Positions 14,848 through 23,078 of a DNA stretch of 64,000 nucleotides are shown piece after piece; position 1 is the first letter of the stretch; each line of letters opens with the position of its first letter. Under the pieces are notes generated by a model, which made no database searches, was not told where the DNA came from, and was given only the letters and a program-made list of their open reading frames with translations. Position numbers and translations under genes: made by a program. This DNA comes from Rheinheimera tangshanensis (GTDB taxonomy: Bacteria; Pseudomonadota; Gammaproteobacteria; Enterobacterales; Alteromonadaceae), in contig NZ_BMLH01000001.1 of NCBI RefSeq assembly GCF_014645135.1, positions 868,001 through 932,000 of the forward strand. Reading direction: 5' to 3'.

Positions 14848-14932
14848 TATGCTTAAACCTTATGTGAACGTAATTAAGTATTTGATTTATATATTTTTAG
14901 AATGAGAGTGACCCATGGTCAATGTCTGCTCA

Positions 14933-14961
14933 ATTATATAGATGGCAGAATTTGTTAACAA
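14933..14961 (-). promoter_or_regulatory. Predicted arcA promoter
   Basis: On the minus strand, TTGTTA (14961-14956) and TATAAT (14938-14933) are separated by 17 bases. The -10 box is a perfect consensus, and the site lies about 86 bases upstream of the arcA ATG. The -35 box sits inside one copy of the TTTGTTAACAA repeat, which suggests control by a bound protein. Confidence 0.6.
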
Positions 14962-14977
14962 GTGCATTTGTTAACAA
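14951..14977. repeat. Direct repeat of TTTGTTAACAA at the arcA promoter
   Basis: Two identical 11-base copies, at 14951-14961 and 14967-14977, 16 bases apart start to start, each with a GTTAAC core. The GTTA elements recall ArcA-box repeats (known spacing 11 bases), but the 16-base spacing differs, so autoregulation by ArcA is only a possibility. Confidence 0.5.
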
Positions 14978-15031
14978 TTAGAACGGGTTAGTGCAAGCTA
15001 TTGAAAAGTATCACTTTGTTCAGTTTTTATC

Positions 15032-16645
15032 TTATTTAGGGATCACAGGAAAGTCGATCTGAATGTCGATACCGTGGTCCAACGAACTTTCCAGCTGTAT
15101 TTTACCGTTTAAAGCCTGAGTTACTAAGTTATAGACTAAATGCATACCTAAACCACTACCGCCTTCGCCTCTTTTGGTGGTGACAAAGGGATCAAAAATA
15201 CGTTTTTTAATATTCTCAGGCACACCTGCACCATTGTCCTGATAACGAAGGTAACAGCGGCTATCTGACAAAGTCACGCTAATAGTCATAGTGCCTTGTT
15301 CTTTATGGTCAAAAGCATGGATAAGACTGTTCATAATCAGGTTGATTAAAATCTGGCTGATAGGGCCTGGTTTACTCTCCAGCTCAAGTGCTTCGTCACA
15401 ATTGATGATCACCTGATGCTGCGTTTTTTTCAGGTTTGGACGTAGTGATAACAATACTTCATTCAGTAACTGGTACATATTGAAGTATCTTCTGTTGTCG
15501 TTGGATTGATCCACTGCCACTTGTTTAAAGCTACGGATCAGATTGGCTGCACGCTCGAGGTTACGATAAATAATTCCAAGGTTTTCAGCGCTGTCGCTGA
15601 GGAATTTTGCCAGCTGACTTGAAGTTAACTTCTTGTCATCAAAAGCTTTTTGTATGTCTGCCAGCTTGTCCTGCATTAAAGTTGAAGCCGTAACACCAAG
15701 ACCTATAGGTGTATTTACTTCATGAGCAACCCCGGCCACCATCTGACCTAAGCTGGCCATTTTTTCAGTCTCAACAATCTGATTCTGATATTGGTGCAAA
15801 GTGGATAAAGTGTTCAATAAGTCTTGATTTGAGGTTTTCAGCGCCAGTGTTCTGTCGTTGATTTTTTGCTCTAAGTCCTGGTTTAGCTGACGTATTTCAC
15901 TTTCTGCTCCGCGCAGTTTTGTGATTTGTTGTTCGGTTCTGTCCAGCATGGTATTGACCGCCCGGCCTAAATTATGAAACTCCGAGATTTCCATGGCAGG
16001 AACACGAATTTGATAGTCCTTTTCTTTTGATACTTTTTGCACCAGAGTCAGCAGGCTGTAAAGGGGCTGAGTAAAACGCCGTTGTAATCTGTTGGCGATA
16101 ATAAAAGCACCAATGAGAGAGCAGAGCGCAATTAAAATATCGAACAAGACTCTGTTTTGCACATAACGACTCAGTTCATCAAGACTGGCACGTATGTATA
16201 CATAACCTATTAATTTACCGTCAGATTCTATTTTCTGTGTCAGCTCCATTACGCCATCCCCTATGGTGGCATTCTGATACTGCTCAACTTTATTAAATTG
16301 GGTCGGATAGGGGCCAACATCTCGTCTGTTGTAACTGGCAAAAAAACTCAGCTCGCCGTTTTCCTGCAACTTATAAATATGGATATTGTGCAAACGTGAT
16401 TCTGCGGCAAAAGAAGCCAGACGTCTGTCTTCTACTTCTGAATCATCTATTTCGATGGAGCCTACGGCATTAAAAGCGATAATGGCGGCATAAGAGTGCA
16501 GCTGTTCAGACAGGTTTTTCTTTTCAGCTTTAATGTCTTGCAAAGTGGCTATGGTGAGAGATACGCAAAGGGTGATGCTACAAATTAGCATGACCACCCA
16601 GATCAATGCGCCTTTGATGGAACTCGCTTTTAACGCTGGACCCAT
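15032..16645 (-). CDS. Membrane sensor histidine kinase with HAMP domain
   Basis: Two-component sensor of unknown stimulus. Seen: a transmembrane helix near residues 14-35; a periplasmic domain of about 130 residues resembling CHASE8-type sensors; a second helix (about 165-185); HAMP; a coiled coil; a kinase dimerisation segment with His308 in VAGVAHEVNTPIG; and an ATPase with NLIMNSLIHAF, DNGAGVP and GGSGLGMHLV. I chose the ATG at 16645, which has GGAAG five bases upstream, over 16660, which has a poorer site. No cognate regulator gene adjoins it. It is upstream of arcA on the same strand but separated by the arcA promoter. Function cannot be assigned. Confidence 0.85.
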   Translation of the reverse strand: MGPALKASSIKGALIWVVMLICSITLCVSLTIATLQDIKAEKKNLSEQLHSYAAIIAFNAVGSIEIDDSEVEDRRLASFAAESRLHNIHIYKLQENGELSFFASYNRRDVGPYPTQFNKVEQYQNATIGDGVMELTQKIESDGKLIGYVYIRASLDELSRYVQNRVLFDILIALCSLIGAFIIANRLQRRFTQPLYSLLTLVQKVSKEKDYQIRVPAMEISEFHNLGRAVNTMLDRTEQQITKLRGAESEIRQLNQDLEQKINDRTLALKTSNQDLLNTLSTLHQYQNQIVETEKMASLGQMVAGVAHEVNTPIGLGVTASTLMQDKLADIQKAFDDKKLTSSQLAKFLSDSAENLGIIYRNLERAANLIRSFKQVAVDQSNDNRRYFNMYQLLNEVLLSLRPNLKKTQHQVIINCDEALELESKPGPISQILINLIMNSLIHAFDHKEQGTMTISVTLSDSRCYLRYQDNGAGVPENIKKRIFDPFVTTKRGEGGSGLGMHLVYNLVTQALNGKIQLESSLDHGIDIQIDFPVIPK

Positions 16646-16729
16646 TAATACTTCCGCCATCCGTCAATCTGTTATCGAAGCTATAATATTGAAGTTACAC
16701 GCATTTGCAAATTTTCACCAGTAAGCACA

Positions 16730-16758
16730 CTGACAAAAAAATAAAACGGGTATATAGT
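16730..16758 (+). promoter_or_regulatory. Predicted promoter of the DUF3293 gene
   Basis: CTGACA (16730-16735) and TATAGT (16753-16758) are 17 bases apart, ending about 30 bases upstream of the ATG at 16788. Confidence 0.55.
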
Positions 16759-16787
16759 TGTCGCACTTGTGGTCGTGAGGACAAACC

Positions 16788-17183
16788 ATGGACTTATGGG
16801 ATAACTACAAAACGAGTGTTTTTTTGTGCCATCAACCTCTTGGCGATCAAATTAACTTTGCAATTATCAGCGCTCAAAACCCTTGTGGTCATGTCCAAAC
16901 CCCCTCCAGAAACTTATTACTCGATAACCACTTTGCCAATACCCTGGACAGGCTTAACGTACCTTATCGCGAAATCGTCGGTTGCTCACCGGATTTGAGA
17001 TTTCAGGAAAAGAGCTGGGCTGTGCTTTGTGATAAATCTAAAGCCATAAAGCTGGCTATTATGTTTGAGCAACATGCGATTTATTGGGTAGAGCAGGGCA
17101 AGTTGTTTTTAGTACCTGCTTTATTGCAGCAAAAGGAAGAGTATTTAGGGGAATTTCACCCGCGCCAGATTGTAGTGGGTTGA
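16788..17183 (+). CDS. DUF3293 domain-containing protein
   Basis: Small soluble protein of 131 residues resembling the DUF3293 family, whose function is not known. Seen: SVFLCHQPLG near the N-terminus, a central SPDLRFQEKSWAVLCDKSKAI, and a C-terminal AIYWVEQGKLFLVPAL. GAGG lies 7 bases before the ATG. It has its own predicted promoter and is convergent with the secreted hypothetical gene 15 bases downstream. Confidence 0.75.
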   Translation: MDLWDNYKTSVFLCHQPLGDQINFAIISAQNPCGHVQTPSRNLLLDNHFANTLDRLNVPYREIVGCSPDLRFQEKSWAVLCDKSKAIKLAIMFEQHAIYWVEQGKLFLVPALLQQKEEYLGEFHPRQIVVG

Positions 17184-17198
17184 GGGCATAGCAGTAGT

Positions 17199-17492
17199 TT
17201 AGTGCTTTAACACCTGCAATATAGGCTCAATTTTTTGACCTAAGGCGTATTCAAGCTTCAGGCGTTTCAATTTTTGTTTATGAGCTTCCTCTTCATCTGC
17301 GGGCACTATTAAAAATTCTTTAAAATCAGCAACGCAGATACATAACATGGCAGGTTTTGCCATGTTTTCCAATTGACCAAGCCGGTAGATCTGATGAGGA
17401 CAGGCCTGAGTTCTCTCCGGCGACTGAATACAGTCAGCCACAGCTGAAGCACTGAAAATTAATCCAGCCAGCACAACCAAAACCAGTCTCAT
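17199..17492 (-). CDS. Hypothetical exported protein
   Basis: 97 residues with a clear signal peptide (MRLVLVVLAGLIFSASAVA, cleavage probably after AVA) and a mature part with four cysteines (in ADCIQS, QACPHQ and MLCICVAD) that could form periplasmic disulfides, followed by a basic helix. No family is recognised. It starts 12 bases past the rsmC stop, so it probably shares the trmB-rsmC transcript. Confidence 0.65.
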   Translation of the reverse strand: MRLVLVVLAGLIFSASAVADCIQSPERTQACPHQIYRLGQLENMAKPAMLCICVADFKEFLIVPADEEEAHKQKLKRLKLEYALGQKIEPILQVLKH

Positions 17493-17504
17493 CAGCAGAT
17501 CCTT

Positions 17505-18533
17505 TTATTTGCGGTCTTTTCTACAATAATAAACCACAAAACCGTCGCGACGACCAAGCTCTTTTACCTGACCAAAAATTTCAGTTAATTGAGCCACATA
17601 AGGCAAGTGCACGTTAGCCACTAAAGTTAAAGTGCCACCAGGCTTTAACTCATTAAAAGCATCACGGAAAAACTGTTCACTGATATTGTAGTCAGTTTTT
17701 AAACCTGTATGAAAAGGCGGATTGCTGACGATATGGTCATAAGCAGCGCTGCGGGACGGAATACCATCCGCTGCTATAGTTTCACCTGGCAGCTTATTCG
17801 CTTTTAAAGTGGCAGCTGTAGAGCTGACAGCTAAAGTGCTGATATCAGAGGCTGTTAGTTTAATTTCCGGATGTCTTTTTACTAAAAAGGCGCCGATAAA
17901 ACCTGCACCACAAGCAAAATCCAATACTTTACCTTGCTGAATATGGCCTAGATGTTCCAGCAGTAAGTTAGTGCCTAAATCCAGTTTGCCATGGTTAAAT
18001 ACACCGGGCAGTGAACACAGCTTTAAGCTGATACCGGCTTTTTCGATACTAAACTGATGAAAGTCTGCGGTCTTTAACTCGCTTTGTAACAACCCATCCA
18101 GTTCAAACCACAAACAGTGTTTGGCATTGTCGTGTTTAAAGGCTTTTAACCCCAGTTTTTCAGCCTGGTTGCCAAGGCTTTTAATGCCACCTTTGTTATC
18201 GCCAACCAGATAGACTTCGGTTTTATCATTCAGTACTGTTTTAATTTGAGCTAAAGAGCTTTGCAGCTGGTCTTTGCTCTTCGGATAAAACAGCACCACT
18301 TTGTCGACTGTTAAATCGGCTGGCAAGGCATCTCCCAAATAACATGGGCTTTTGCTCTGCTGCTGCCAGTTGTTAGCAACAGCAATGTTTGAGGTTAAGC
18401 AAAACAGCTCCAGCTCTGGTGCTTGTTGTTTTAATTCAGCGGCCAGACGGTCGGCCATAGGTTCTACCAGCAGCACTTTGCCTGATAAAAAATCAATATT
18501 ACGCAGCAGCAGCTGACTGGTATTGTCGAGCAT
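17505..18533 (-). CDS. rsmC: 16S rRNA (guanine(1207)-N(2))-methyltransferase
   Basis: SAM-dependent enzyme that methylates G1207 of 16S rRNA in the 30S subunit. Seen: the two-domain RsmC layout in 342 residues, with a degenerate N-terminal methyltransferase-like half and a catalytic C-terminal half carrying VLDFACGAGFIGAFL (SAM loop) and IVSNPPFHTG (the NPPF catalytic motif of N-methyltransferases). It starts one base after the trmB stop, so the two are coupled. Confidence 0.93.
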   Translation of the reverse strand: MLDNTSQLLLRNIDFLSGKVLLVEPMADRLAAELKQQAPELELFCLTSNIAVANNWQQQSKSPCYLGDALPADLTVDKVVLFYPKSKDQLQSSLAQIKTVLNDKTEVYLVGDNKGGIKSLGNQAEKLGLKAFKHDNAKHCLWFELDGLLQSELKTADFHQFSIEKAGISLKLCSLPGVFNHGKLDLGTNLLLEHLGHIQQGKVLDFACGAGFIGAFLVKRHPEIKLTASDISTLAVSSTAATLKANKLPGETIAADGIPSRSAAYDHIVSNPPFHTGLKTDYNISEQFFRDAFNELKPGGTLTLVANVHLPYVAQLTEIFGQVKELGRRDGFVVYYCRKDRK

Positions 18534-18534
18534 C

Positions 18535-19269
18535 TTAGTTTTCCTTCCTGAACATCAGATCCCAAACACCATGGCCTAAATTCACACCACGGTTTTCGAA
18601 TTTAGTTAAAGGCCGATGCTCAGGACGCGGTACATAGTCATTGGTTTGTGACAGGTTGCTGTAACCTTCGGCTACTTTCATCACTTCCAGCATATGTTCA
18701 GCGTAGTTTTCCCAGTCGGTGGCCATATGAAATACACCACCGATCTTTAACTTACGGCGTAATAACTGGGCAAACTCGGCCTGTACTATACGTCTTTTAT
18801 GGTGACGCTTTTTATGCCATGGATCAGGGAAAAACAGCTGCACAGTGCTTAAGCTGTTATCGGCAATGGAGTCGTTTAAAATTTCGATGGCATCGTGCTC
18901 AAACACCCGCAGGTTTTTAACGCCTTCAGTTTCGGCTTCACCTAAACATGCGCCAACACCAGGTTTATGTACTTCGATGCCAATAAAGTCTTTTTCAGGC
19001 GCAGCTTTGGCCATTTGCACCAAAGATTTGCCCATACCAAAACCAATTTCCAGCACTAAGTCAGCTTCGCGGCCGAATACAGCTTGCATATCGTAAGGTG
19101 TGGTTTGGTATTCCAGGCCCATAGTAGGCCAGAATAAATCTAAGCTGCGCTGCTGGCCTTTGGTCAGACGACCTTCCCTTAAAACAAAGCTACGAATACG
19201 GCGCAGGTATTTGTTTTCCTGAAGCTCTTCGTTTTGAGGCTCTGTGTTTGGTTGTTCCGGGTGGGTCAT
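18535..19269 (-). CDS. trmB: tRNA (guanine(46)-N(7))-methyltransferase
   Basis: Forms m7G46 in the variable loop of tRNAs. Seen: [15 protein letters not shown] (SAM binding), [28 protein letters not shown] (the TrmB signature) and [14 protein letters not shown]. The ATG at 19269 follows GGAG with a 6-base spacer; a TTG 12 bases earlier is in frame but less likely. It leads the trmB-rsmC unit and is divergent from mutY. Confidence 0.95.
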   Translation of the reverse strand: MTHPEQPNTEPQNEELQENKYLRRIRSFVLREGRLTKGQQRSLDLFWPTMGLEYQTTPYDMQAVFGREADLVLEIGFGMGKSLVQMAKAAPEKDFIGIEVHKPGVGACLGEAETEGVKNLRVFEHDAIEILNDSIADNSLSTVQLFFPDPWHKKRHHKRRIVQAEFAQLLRRKLKIGGVFHMATDWENYAEHMLEVMKVAEGYSNLSQTNDYVPRPEHRPLTKFENRGVNLGHGVWDLMFRKEN

Positions 19270-19429
19270 CTTGGTCTCCAAAAAATGTGATGCAGCCTGT
19301 TGTTATACTGCTGCGAATGCGGCGCGTATTATCCTTGTTCTGCAGCTAATGCTCAACCGCTAATCTTGATTCAACAAAAACAGCAAAAATGCTAGGCTAT
19401 GTATCGTTTTGAATTATTGAGCCTGAGTA

Positions 19430-20464
19430 GTGATAGCTGTGCTGACTTCTGAGTATTTAACCTGCCCTGAATTATTTGCCGATACAGTAGTCGACTGGCA
19501 AAAAACCGATGGCCGTAACGCCTTGCCATGGCAACAAGACCCAAGCCCTTACAGAGTGATGGTCAGCGAACTGATGTTGCAGCAAACTCAGGTCACGACA
19601 GTGATCCCTTATTTTCAGCGCTGGATGCAAAAGCTGCCTGATATTCATGCCTTGGCAACCGCAGATACCGACACTGTAATGGCGTTATGGCAGGGCTTAG
19701 GTTATTACGCCAGAGCCCGCAATTTACACAAAGCAGCTAAATACATAGTTCATGGTTTAGGTGAGTTTCCTTTTGAATTAAACGACTTATTAACTATTCC
19801 TGGTATAGGTCGTTATACAGCAGGGGCTATCCGCTCTTTTGCTTATGATGCTTATGGCCCGATAGTGGACGGCAACGTCAGACGTTTATTTTGCCGCTTA
19901 TTTGGTATCGAAGGTGTGCCAACCAGTTCTGCTGTAGATAAAAAACTCTGGGCTTTGGCCGATTTGTTAACGCCAAAACAAAACAACAGACGTTTTGCGC
20001 AAGCCTTACTGGATTTAGGTGCTACGGTTTGCAAACCCAAGCAAGCGGACTGTTTAAGTTGTCCGCTTAAAACTCAGTGTGTAGCTTTTAATACAGGCCG
20101 GGTCGCAGAGTTACCCACAGCTAAACCTAAAAAAACTACTCCAACCAAAGCAGGGCATTTTTTATGGATAGAGCAGGGCGAGAAGCTTCTGCTGCAAAAA
20201 AGACCGGATTCTGGTATCTGGGCTGATTTATGGTCTTTGCCACAAGTGGATGAAAGCGAACAAGTACTGCAGCAAGCCAAACTACAAGGCCAGTTTCAGC
20301 ATGTGTTTTCACATTACAAATTAGATGCTTCGGTTTGGCATCCGGTATCTGGAGTGGCAGAACCCGCTGGCAGCTGTTGGTATAGCAAAGAGCAAGTCAT
20401 GGAAATTGGCTTACCTGCACCTATCCGTAGTTGGATTGAAAAAAACTGGCTGAATAAAAACTAA
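19430..20464 (+). CDS. mutY: A/G-specific adenine DNA glycosylase
   Basis: Removes adenine mispaired with 8-oxoguanine. Seen: HhH-GPD fold with catalytic Glu47 in VSELMLQQTQV, the hairpin LTIPGIGRYTAGAI, Asp147 in IVDGNVRRLF, a 4Fe-4S loop with Cx6Cx2Cx5C spacing (CKPKQADC...CPLKTQC), and a C-terminal NUDIX-like domain for 8-oxoG recognition. The start is a GTG at 19430; a second GTG at 19439 is possible. yggX follows 62 bases downstream, as in enteric bacteria. Confidence 0.95.
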   Translation: MIAVLTSEYLTCPELFADTVVDWQKTDGRNALPWQQDPSPYRVMVSELMLQQTQVTTVIPYFQRWMQKLPDIHALATADTDTVMALWQGLGYYARARNLHKAAKYIVHGLGEFPFELNDLLTIPGIGRYTAGAIRSFAYDAYGPIVDGNVRRLFCRLFGIEGVPTSSAVDKKLWALADLLTPKQNNRRFAQALLDLGATVCKPKQADCLSCPLKTQCVAFNTGRVAELPTAKPKKTTPTKAGHFLWIEQGEKLLLQKRPDSGIWADLWSLPQVDESEQVLQQAKLQGQFQHVFSHYKLDASVWHPVSGVAEPAGSCWYSKEQVMEIGLPAPIRSWIEKNWLNKN

Positions 20465-20526
20465 CAGGCCGTGTTGAAGTCGTTTACAATATTGGCCTTT
20501 TTAAAAGCTAAGTGTTGAGGTGAAGC

Positions 20527-20799
20527 ATGTCCCGTCAGGTATTTTGTGTGTATTTGCAAAAAGAAGCAGCAGGTTTAGATTTTCAGCTGTACCCGGGGGA
20601 GCTTGGCAAAAAAATCTTCGATAGCATCAGCAAAGAAGCCTGGGCTTTATGGCAAGCCAAACAAATTATGTTGATCAACGAAAAAAAGCTCAACATGATG
20701 AATCTGGAACACCGCAAATTGCTGGAAGAACAGATGCAGCAGTTTTTATTTGAAGGTAAAGAAGTTCAGATCGAAGGTTACGTACCTAAAGCCAATTAA
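20527..20799 (+). CDS. yggX: Probable Fe(2+)-trafficking protein YggX
   Basis: Small cytosolic protein of 90 residues linked in E. coli and Salmonella to iron handling and protection of Fe-S proteins from oxidative damage. Seen: the conserved opening [19 protein letters not shown] with Cys7, [25 protein letters not shown], and the C-terminal VQIEGYVP. It is co-transcribed with mutY, itself an Fe-S enzyme, and followed by a terminator. Confidence 0.95.
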   Translation: MSRQVFCVYLQKEAAGLDFQLYPGELGKKIFDSISKEAWALWQAKQIMLINEKKLNMMNLEHRKLLEEQMQQFLFEGKEVQIEGYVPKAN

Positions 20800-20812
20800 A
20801 TCTTCCAGATAG

Positions 20813-20850
20813 AGTGAACTGCTTCTGGTGCAGTTCACTGCCTTTCTTTA
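20813..20850 (+). terminator. Terminator of mutY-yggX
   Basis: The stem AGTGAACTGC (20813-20822) / GCAGTTCACT (20830-20839) is followed by GCCTTTCTTT. It lies 14 bases after the yggX stop. Confidence 0.85.
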
Positions 20851-20904
20851 TAATTCGCATTAGAAAAATTAATTCAATAACTGTCCTTTCTGAGGTTGCA
20901 GACT

Positions 20905-21837
20905 ATGGCTCGGCGCTTACCCCCACTGAATGCGTTAAAGGCTTTTGAAACTGCTGCCCGTCATCTTAGTTTTACTAAAGCGGCTGAAGAGATGTTTGTC
21001 ACTCAGGCTGCTATTAGTCACCAGATCAAAGCGCTGGAAGACCATCTAGGTTTAAAGCTGTTTATGCGGAAAAACCGCTCTTTGCTGTTAACGGAAGAAG
21101 GCCAGAGCTTCTTTTTAGATATTAAAGAAATTTTCCTGCAACTGCATGAAGCCACGGAAAAGTTATTAGCACGTGGCGCCAAAGGCTCTTTAACTGTCAG
21201 TTTACAGCCAAGTTTTGCTATTCAGTGGCTGGTGCCGCGTTTAAGTTTATTTAGTGAAGAGCATTCTGATATAGATGTGCGGATCAAAGCGGTCGACTCA
21301 GACGAAGGCTCGTTAACTGATGATGTCGATGTGGCTATTTATTATGGCCGTGGCAGCTGGCGTAATTTGCATGCAGATAAATTGCATACAGAATACTTGC
21401 TGCCGGTCTGTTCGCCTTTGTTATTAAACGGCATCAAGCCTTTAAAAGACGTCGCTGATTTACGGCATCACACCTTGTTGCATGACGGTTCGCGCCAGGC
21501 CTGGAAAGACTGGTTTGTCAGTCAGGGTATTAAAAACTTTAATGTGAACCAGGGGCCGATTTTTTCGCATACAGCTATGGTGTTGCAGGCCGCTATTCAT
21601 GGGCAGGGTGTGGCGCTCGCGCACAATGTTATGGCCAGACCTGATATTAACTCTGGCCGCTTAATAGTGCCGTTTCACCATGTACTGCTGAGTAAAGACT
21701 CGCATTATCTGGTCTGTCGTGAAAATCAGACTGAACTTGGCAAAATTGTCGCCTTCAGGCAGTGGATGGCGAAACAAGTTGAGTTGGATCAGCAGGATTT
21801 TGCCGAGCAACACTTTAATAATTCGACACCGGATTAA
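20905..21837 (+). CDS. gcvA: LysR-family regulator GcvA
   Basis: Transcriptional regulator of the glycine cleavage operon in enterics. The helix-turn-helix region (RLPPLNALKAFETAARHLSF, AAEEMFVTQAAISHQIKAL) and the effector domain (QGPIFSHTAMVLQAAIHGQG) are very close to E. coli GcvA, and the order gcvA, ygdD-like, rlmM is also conserved. I use the ATG at 20905 (GAGG upstream) rather than a TTG at 20896. The usual divergent gcvB small RNA is not apparent: the upstream gene is yggX on the same strand with only a terminator between. The gcv operon itself is not in this window. Confidence 0.9.
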   Translation: MARRLPPLNALKAFETAARHLSFTKAAEEMFVTQAAISHQIKALEDHLGLKLFMRKNRSLLLTEEGQSFFLDIKEIFLQLHEATEKLLARGAKGSLTVSLQPSFAIQWLVPRLSLFSEEHSDIDVRIKAVDSDEGSLTDDVDVAIYYGRGSWRNLHADKLHTEYLLPVCSPLLLNGIKPLKDVADLRHHTLLHDGSRQAWKDWFVSQGIKNFNVNQGPIFSHTAMVLQAAIHGQGVALAHNVMARPDINSGRLIVPFHHVLLSKDSHYLVCRENQTELGKIVAFRQWMAKQVELDQQDFAEQHFNNSTPD

Positions 21838-21840
21838 TGC

Positions 21841-22485
21841 ATGCCAGAGCAGTTAGCCTTATATCTTCTTGTTGAAGCAGAAAAGCCTGTCGCCAGATTG
21901 CTGTTATCTCATGGCGCAGGAGCGCCAGTGCAATCAGAGTTTTGTCAGCTTTTGGCAGAGCAACTGGCAAAACAGCATATTGAAGTCTGGGGTTTTAATT
22001 TTGCTTATATGCAAAAGACGCTGGCAGGTTCCAGACAGCTACCGGCAAAAATGCCGGTGTTAATGGCTGAGCTGCTTGAACAGATACAGCAAATACCAAC
22101 GGACTTACCTTTGGTTATTGCAGGTAAGTCGATGGGCGGACGGGTTGCCACTCTGCTTGCTGCGTCTGATTTGTTACCGGCAGTAGTAAGAGGGGTGATA
22201 GCTTTTGGTTATCCTTTTCATCCGCCGAAAAAAGATAACTGGCGGACCGAACATTTTATCGATTTAAAAAGATCTGTTTTGGTGTTGCAAGGTGAGCGGG
22301 ATCCTTTTGGTAGCAGTGAAGAGCTGGCCGGTAAAAGCTGGCCTGCAATAGATCTAAAGTGGTTACAAAGTGGCGACCATGATTTTGTGCCGTTAAAAAA
22401 ATCAGGTTTAACCCAACAACAGCTTATCAGGCAGGCTGCTGTGATAAGCCGGAGCTTTATTAATGAATGTATTCTGGAAAATTAA
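21841..22485 (+). CDS. Alpha/beta-family hydrolase (KANL3/Tex30-like)
   Basis: Predicted serine hydrolase of 214 residues, cytosolic, substrate unknown. Seen: LLLSHGAGAP after the first strand (oxyanion region), the nucleophile elbow GKSMGGRVA, the acid in LQGERDPFG and the histidine in SGDHDFVP, that is, a complete triad. It starts three bases after the gcvA stop and overlaps the next gene by 23 bases, so gcvA through rlmM looks like one transcript. Confidence 0.8.
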   Translation: MPEQLALYLLVEAEKPVARLLLSHGAGAPVQSEFCQLLAEQLAKQHIEVWGFNFAYMQKTLAGSRQLPAKMPVLMAELLEQIQQIPTDLPLVIAGKSMGGRVATLLAASDLLPAVVRGVIAFGYPFHPPKKDNWRTEHFIDLKRSVLVLQGERDPFGSSEELAGKSWPAIDLKWLQSGDHDFVPLKKSGLTQQQLIRQAAVISRSFINECILEN

Positions 22486-22849
22486 CACCAGTCTTGCCGC
22501 TTTTTATGGTGCTGTGACTGTAGGTTCTGCTGCAGCTCTTATGCATTTATTGCGTGGCTCTATAGCTACAGAGCAACTGGCTGTGCTGTTAAGCGCGGGT
22601 TTTATTTTAGCTTTTCATGTTGTGGTTTTATTGGCTTTATCGGCCTTTGACAAGCTACAGCAACAAAGCCCATGGCTAAGCCGCATTTGTGCTTGCGCCA
22701 TGCACATAGGGCTTTGGTTATTTGTTTATACTCTGGTAGCTGGTGTATTTAAGCTGCCTTTACATTTTTCAGCTCTGGCACCTTTAGGTGGGCAGTTGCT
22801 AATTTTAAGCTGGTTGGCCTTGGCTATCAGCCCTTGGATCAGGAAATAA
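22463..22849 (+). CDS. DUF423 (YgdD-like) small membrane protein
   Basis: 128 residues with four predicted membrane helices, the DUF423 layout. ILAFHVVVLLALSA matches the conserved FHxxxLL segment, while the usual GAFGAHGL near the N-terminus is replaced by a divergent YGAVTVGSAAALMHLL. It lies between gcvA and rlmM, the place of ygdD in E. coli, which supports the call. Function is unknown. Its start overlaps the hydrolase gene. Confidence 0.7.
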   Translation: MNVFWKINTSLAAFYGAVTVGSAAALMHLLRGSIATEQLAVLLSAGFILAFHVVVLLALSAFDKLQQQSPWLSRICACAMHIGLWLFVYTLVAGVFKLPLHFSALAPLGGQLLILSWLALAISPWIRK

Positions 22850-22850
22850 G

Positions 22851-22934
22851 ATGAAGATGAAAAATTGGCAGGATAGACAATTTTCACAGACGCAGGCTGC
22901 CCGTCAGGGTGCTGCACATGGAGGTGCCGTATGA
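22851..22934 (+). CDS. Micro-ORF 1 upstream of rlmM
   Basis: 27 codons (MKM then NWQDRQFS...GAAHGGAV), starting two bases after the DUF423 stop with AGGA upstream; an internal ATG at 22857 gives the 25-codon form shared with units 2 and 3. Its TGA overlaps the ATG of micro-ORF 2 as ATGA, and GGAGG inside its last codons sits 6 bases before that ATG. The peptide is polar with no membrane segment. Translation is inferred from layout only. Confidence 0.5.
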   Translation: MKMKNWQDRQFSQTQAARQGAAHGGAV

Positions 22935-23078
22935 AAAATTGGCAGGATAGACAATTTTCACAGCCGCATGCTGCCCGTCAGGGTGCGGCACATGGAGGTG
23001 CCTTATGAAAAATTGGCAGGATAGACAATTTTCACAGCCGCATGCTGCCCGTCAGGGTGCGGCACATGGAGGTGCCGT
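22857..23078 (+). repeat. Three tandem 74-bp units upstream of rlmM
   Basis: Units start at 22857, 22931 and 23005 and the third ends directly before the rlmM ATG at 23079. Copies 2 and 3 differ by one base; copy 1 differs from them at three or four positions, and there are no insertions or deletions. Each unit carries the inverted repeat AAAATTG-N10-CAATTTT near its start, and a stem (CGGCAC/GTGCCG in unit 3) whose loop and 3' arm contain the GGAGG ribosome-binding site near its end. Each unit encodes one micro-ORF. Confidence 0.95.
22931..23008 (+). CDS. Micro-ORF 2 upstream of rlmM
   Basis: 25 codons plus stop, opening MKNWQDRQFSQPHAARQ and ending in GGAL. It is joined to its neighbours on both sides by ATGA overlaps, with GGAGG 6 bases before each start. 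Differences from unit 1 are Thr to Pro, Gln to His, Val to Leu and one silent change; none breaks the frame. Confidence 0.5.
   Translation: MKNWQDRQFSQPHAARQGAAHGGAL

Noticed and set aside
16705-16998. Plus-strand ORF of 97 codons overlapping the DUF3293 gene
   Set aside because: It includes the predicted promoter region, is out of frame with the recognised family, and has no ribosome-binding site.
20800-20904. gcvB small RNA next to gcvA
   Set aside because: In enterics gcvB is divergent from gcvA. Here the gap is about 100 bases and holds the yggX terminator and little else.
22857-23078. Tandem 74-bp repeats as a CRISPR array or a coding repeat domain
   Set aside because: There are no unique spacers; the units are nearly identical end to end. 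The unit length is not a multiple of three and every unit ends in a stop, so it is not a repeat domain within one protein.
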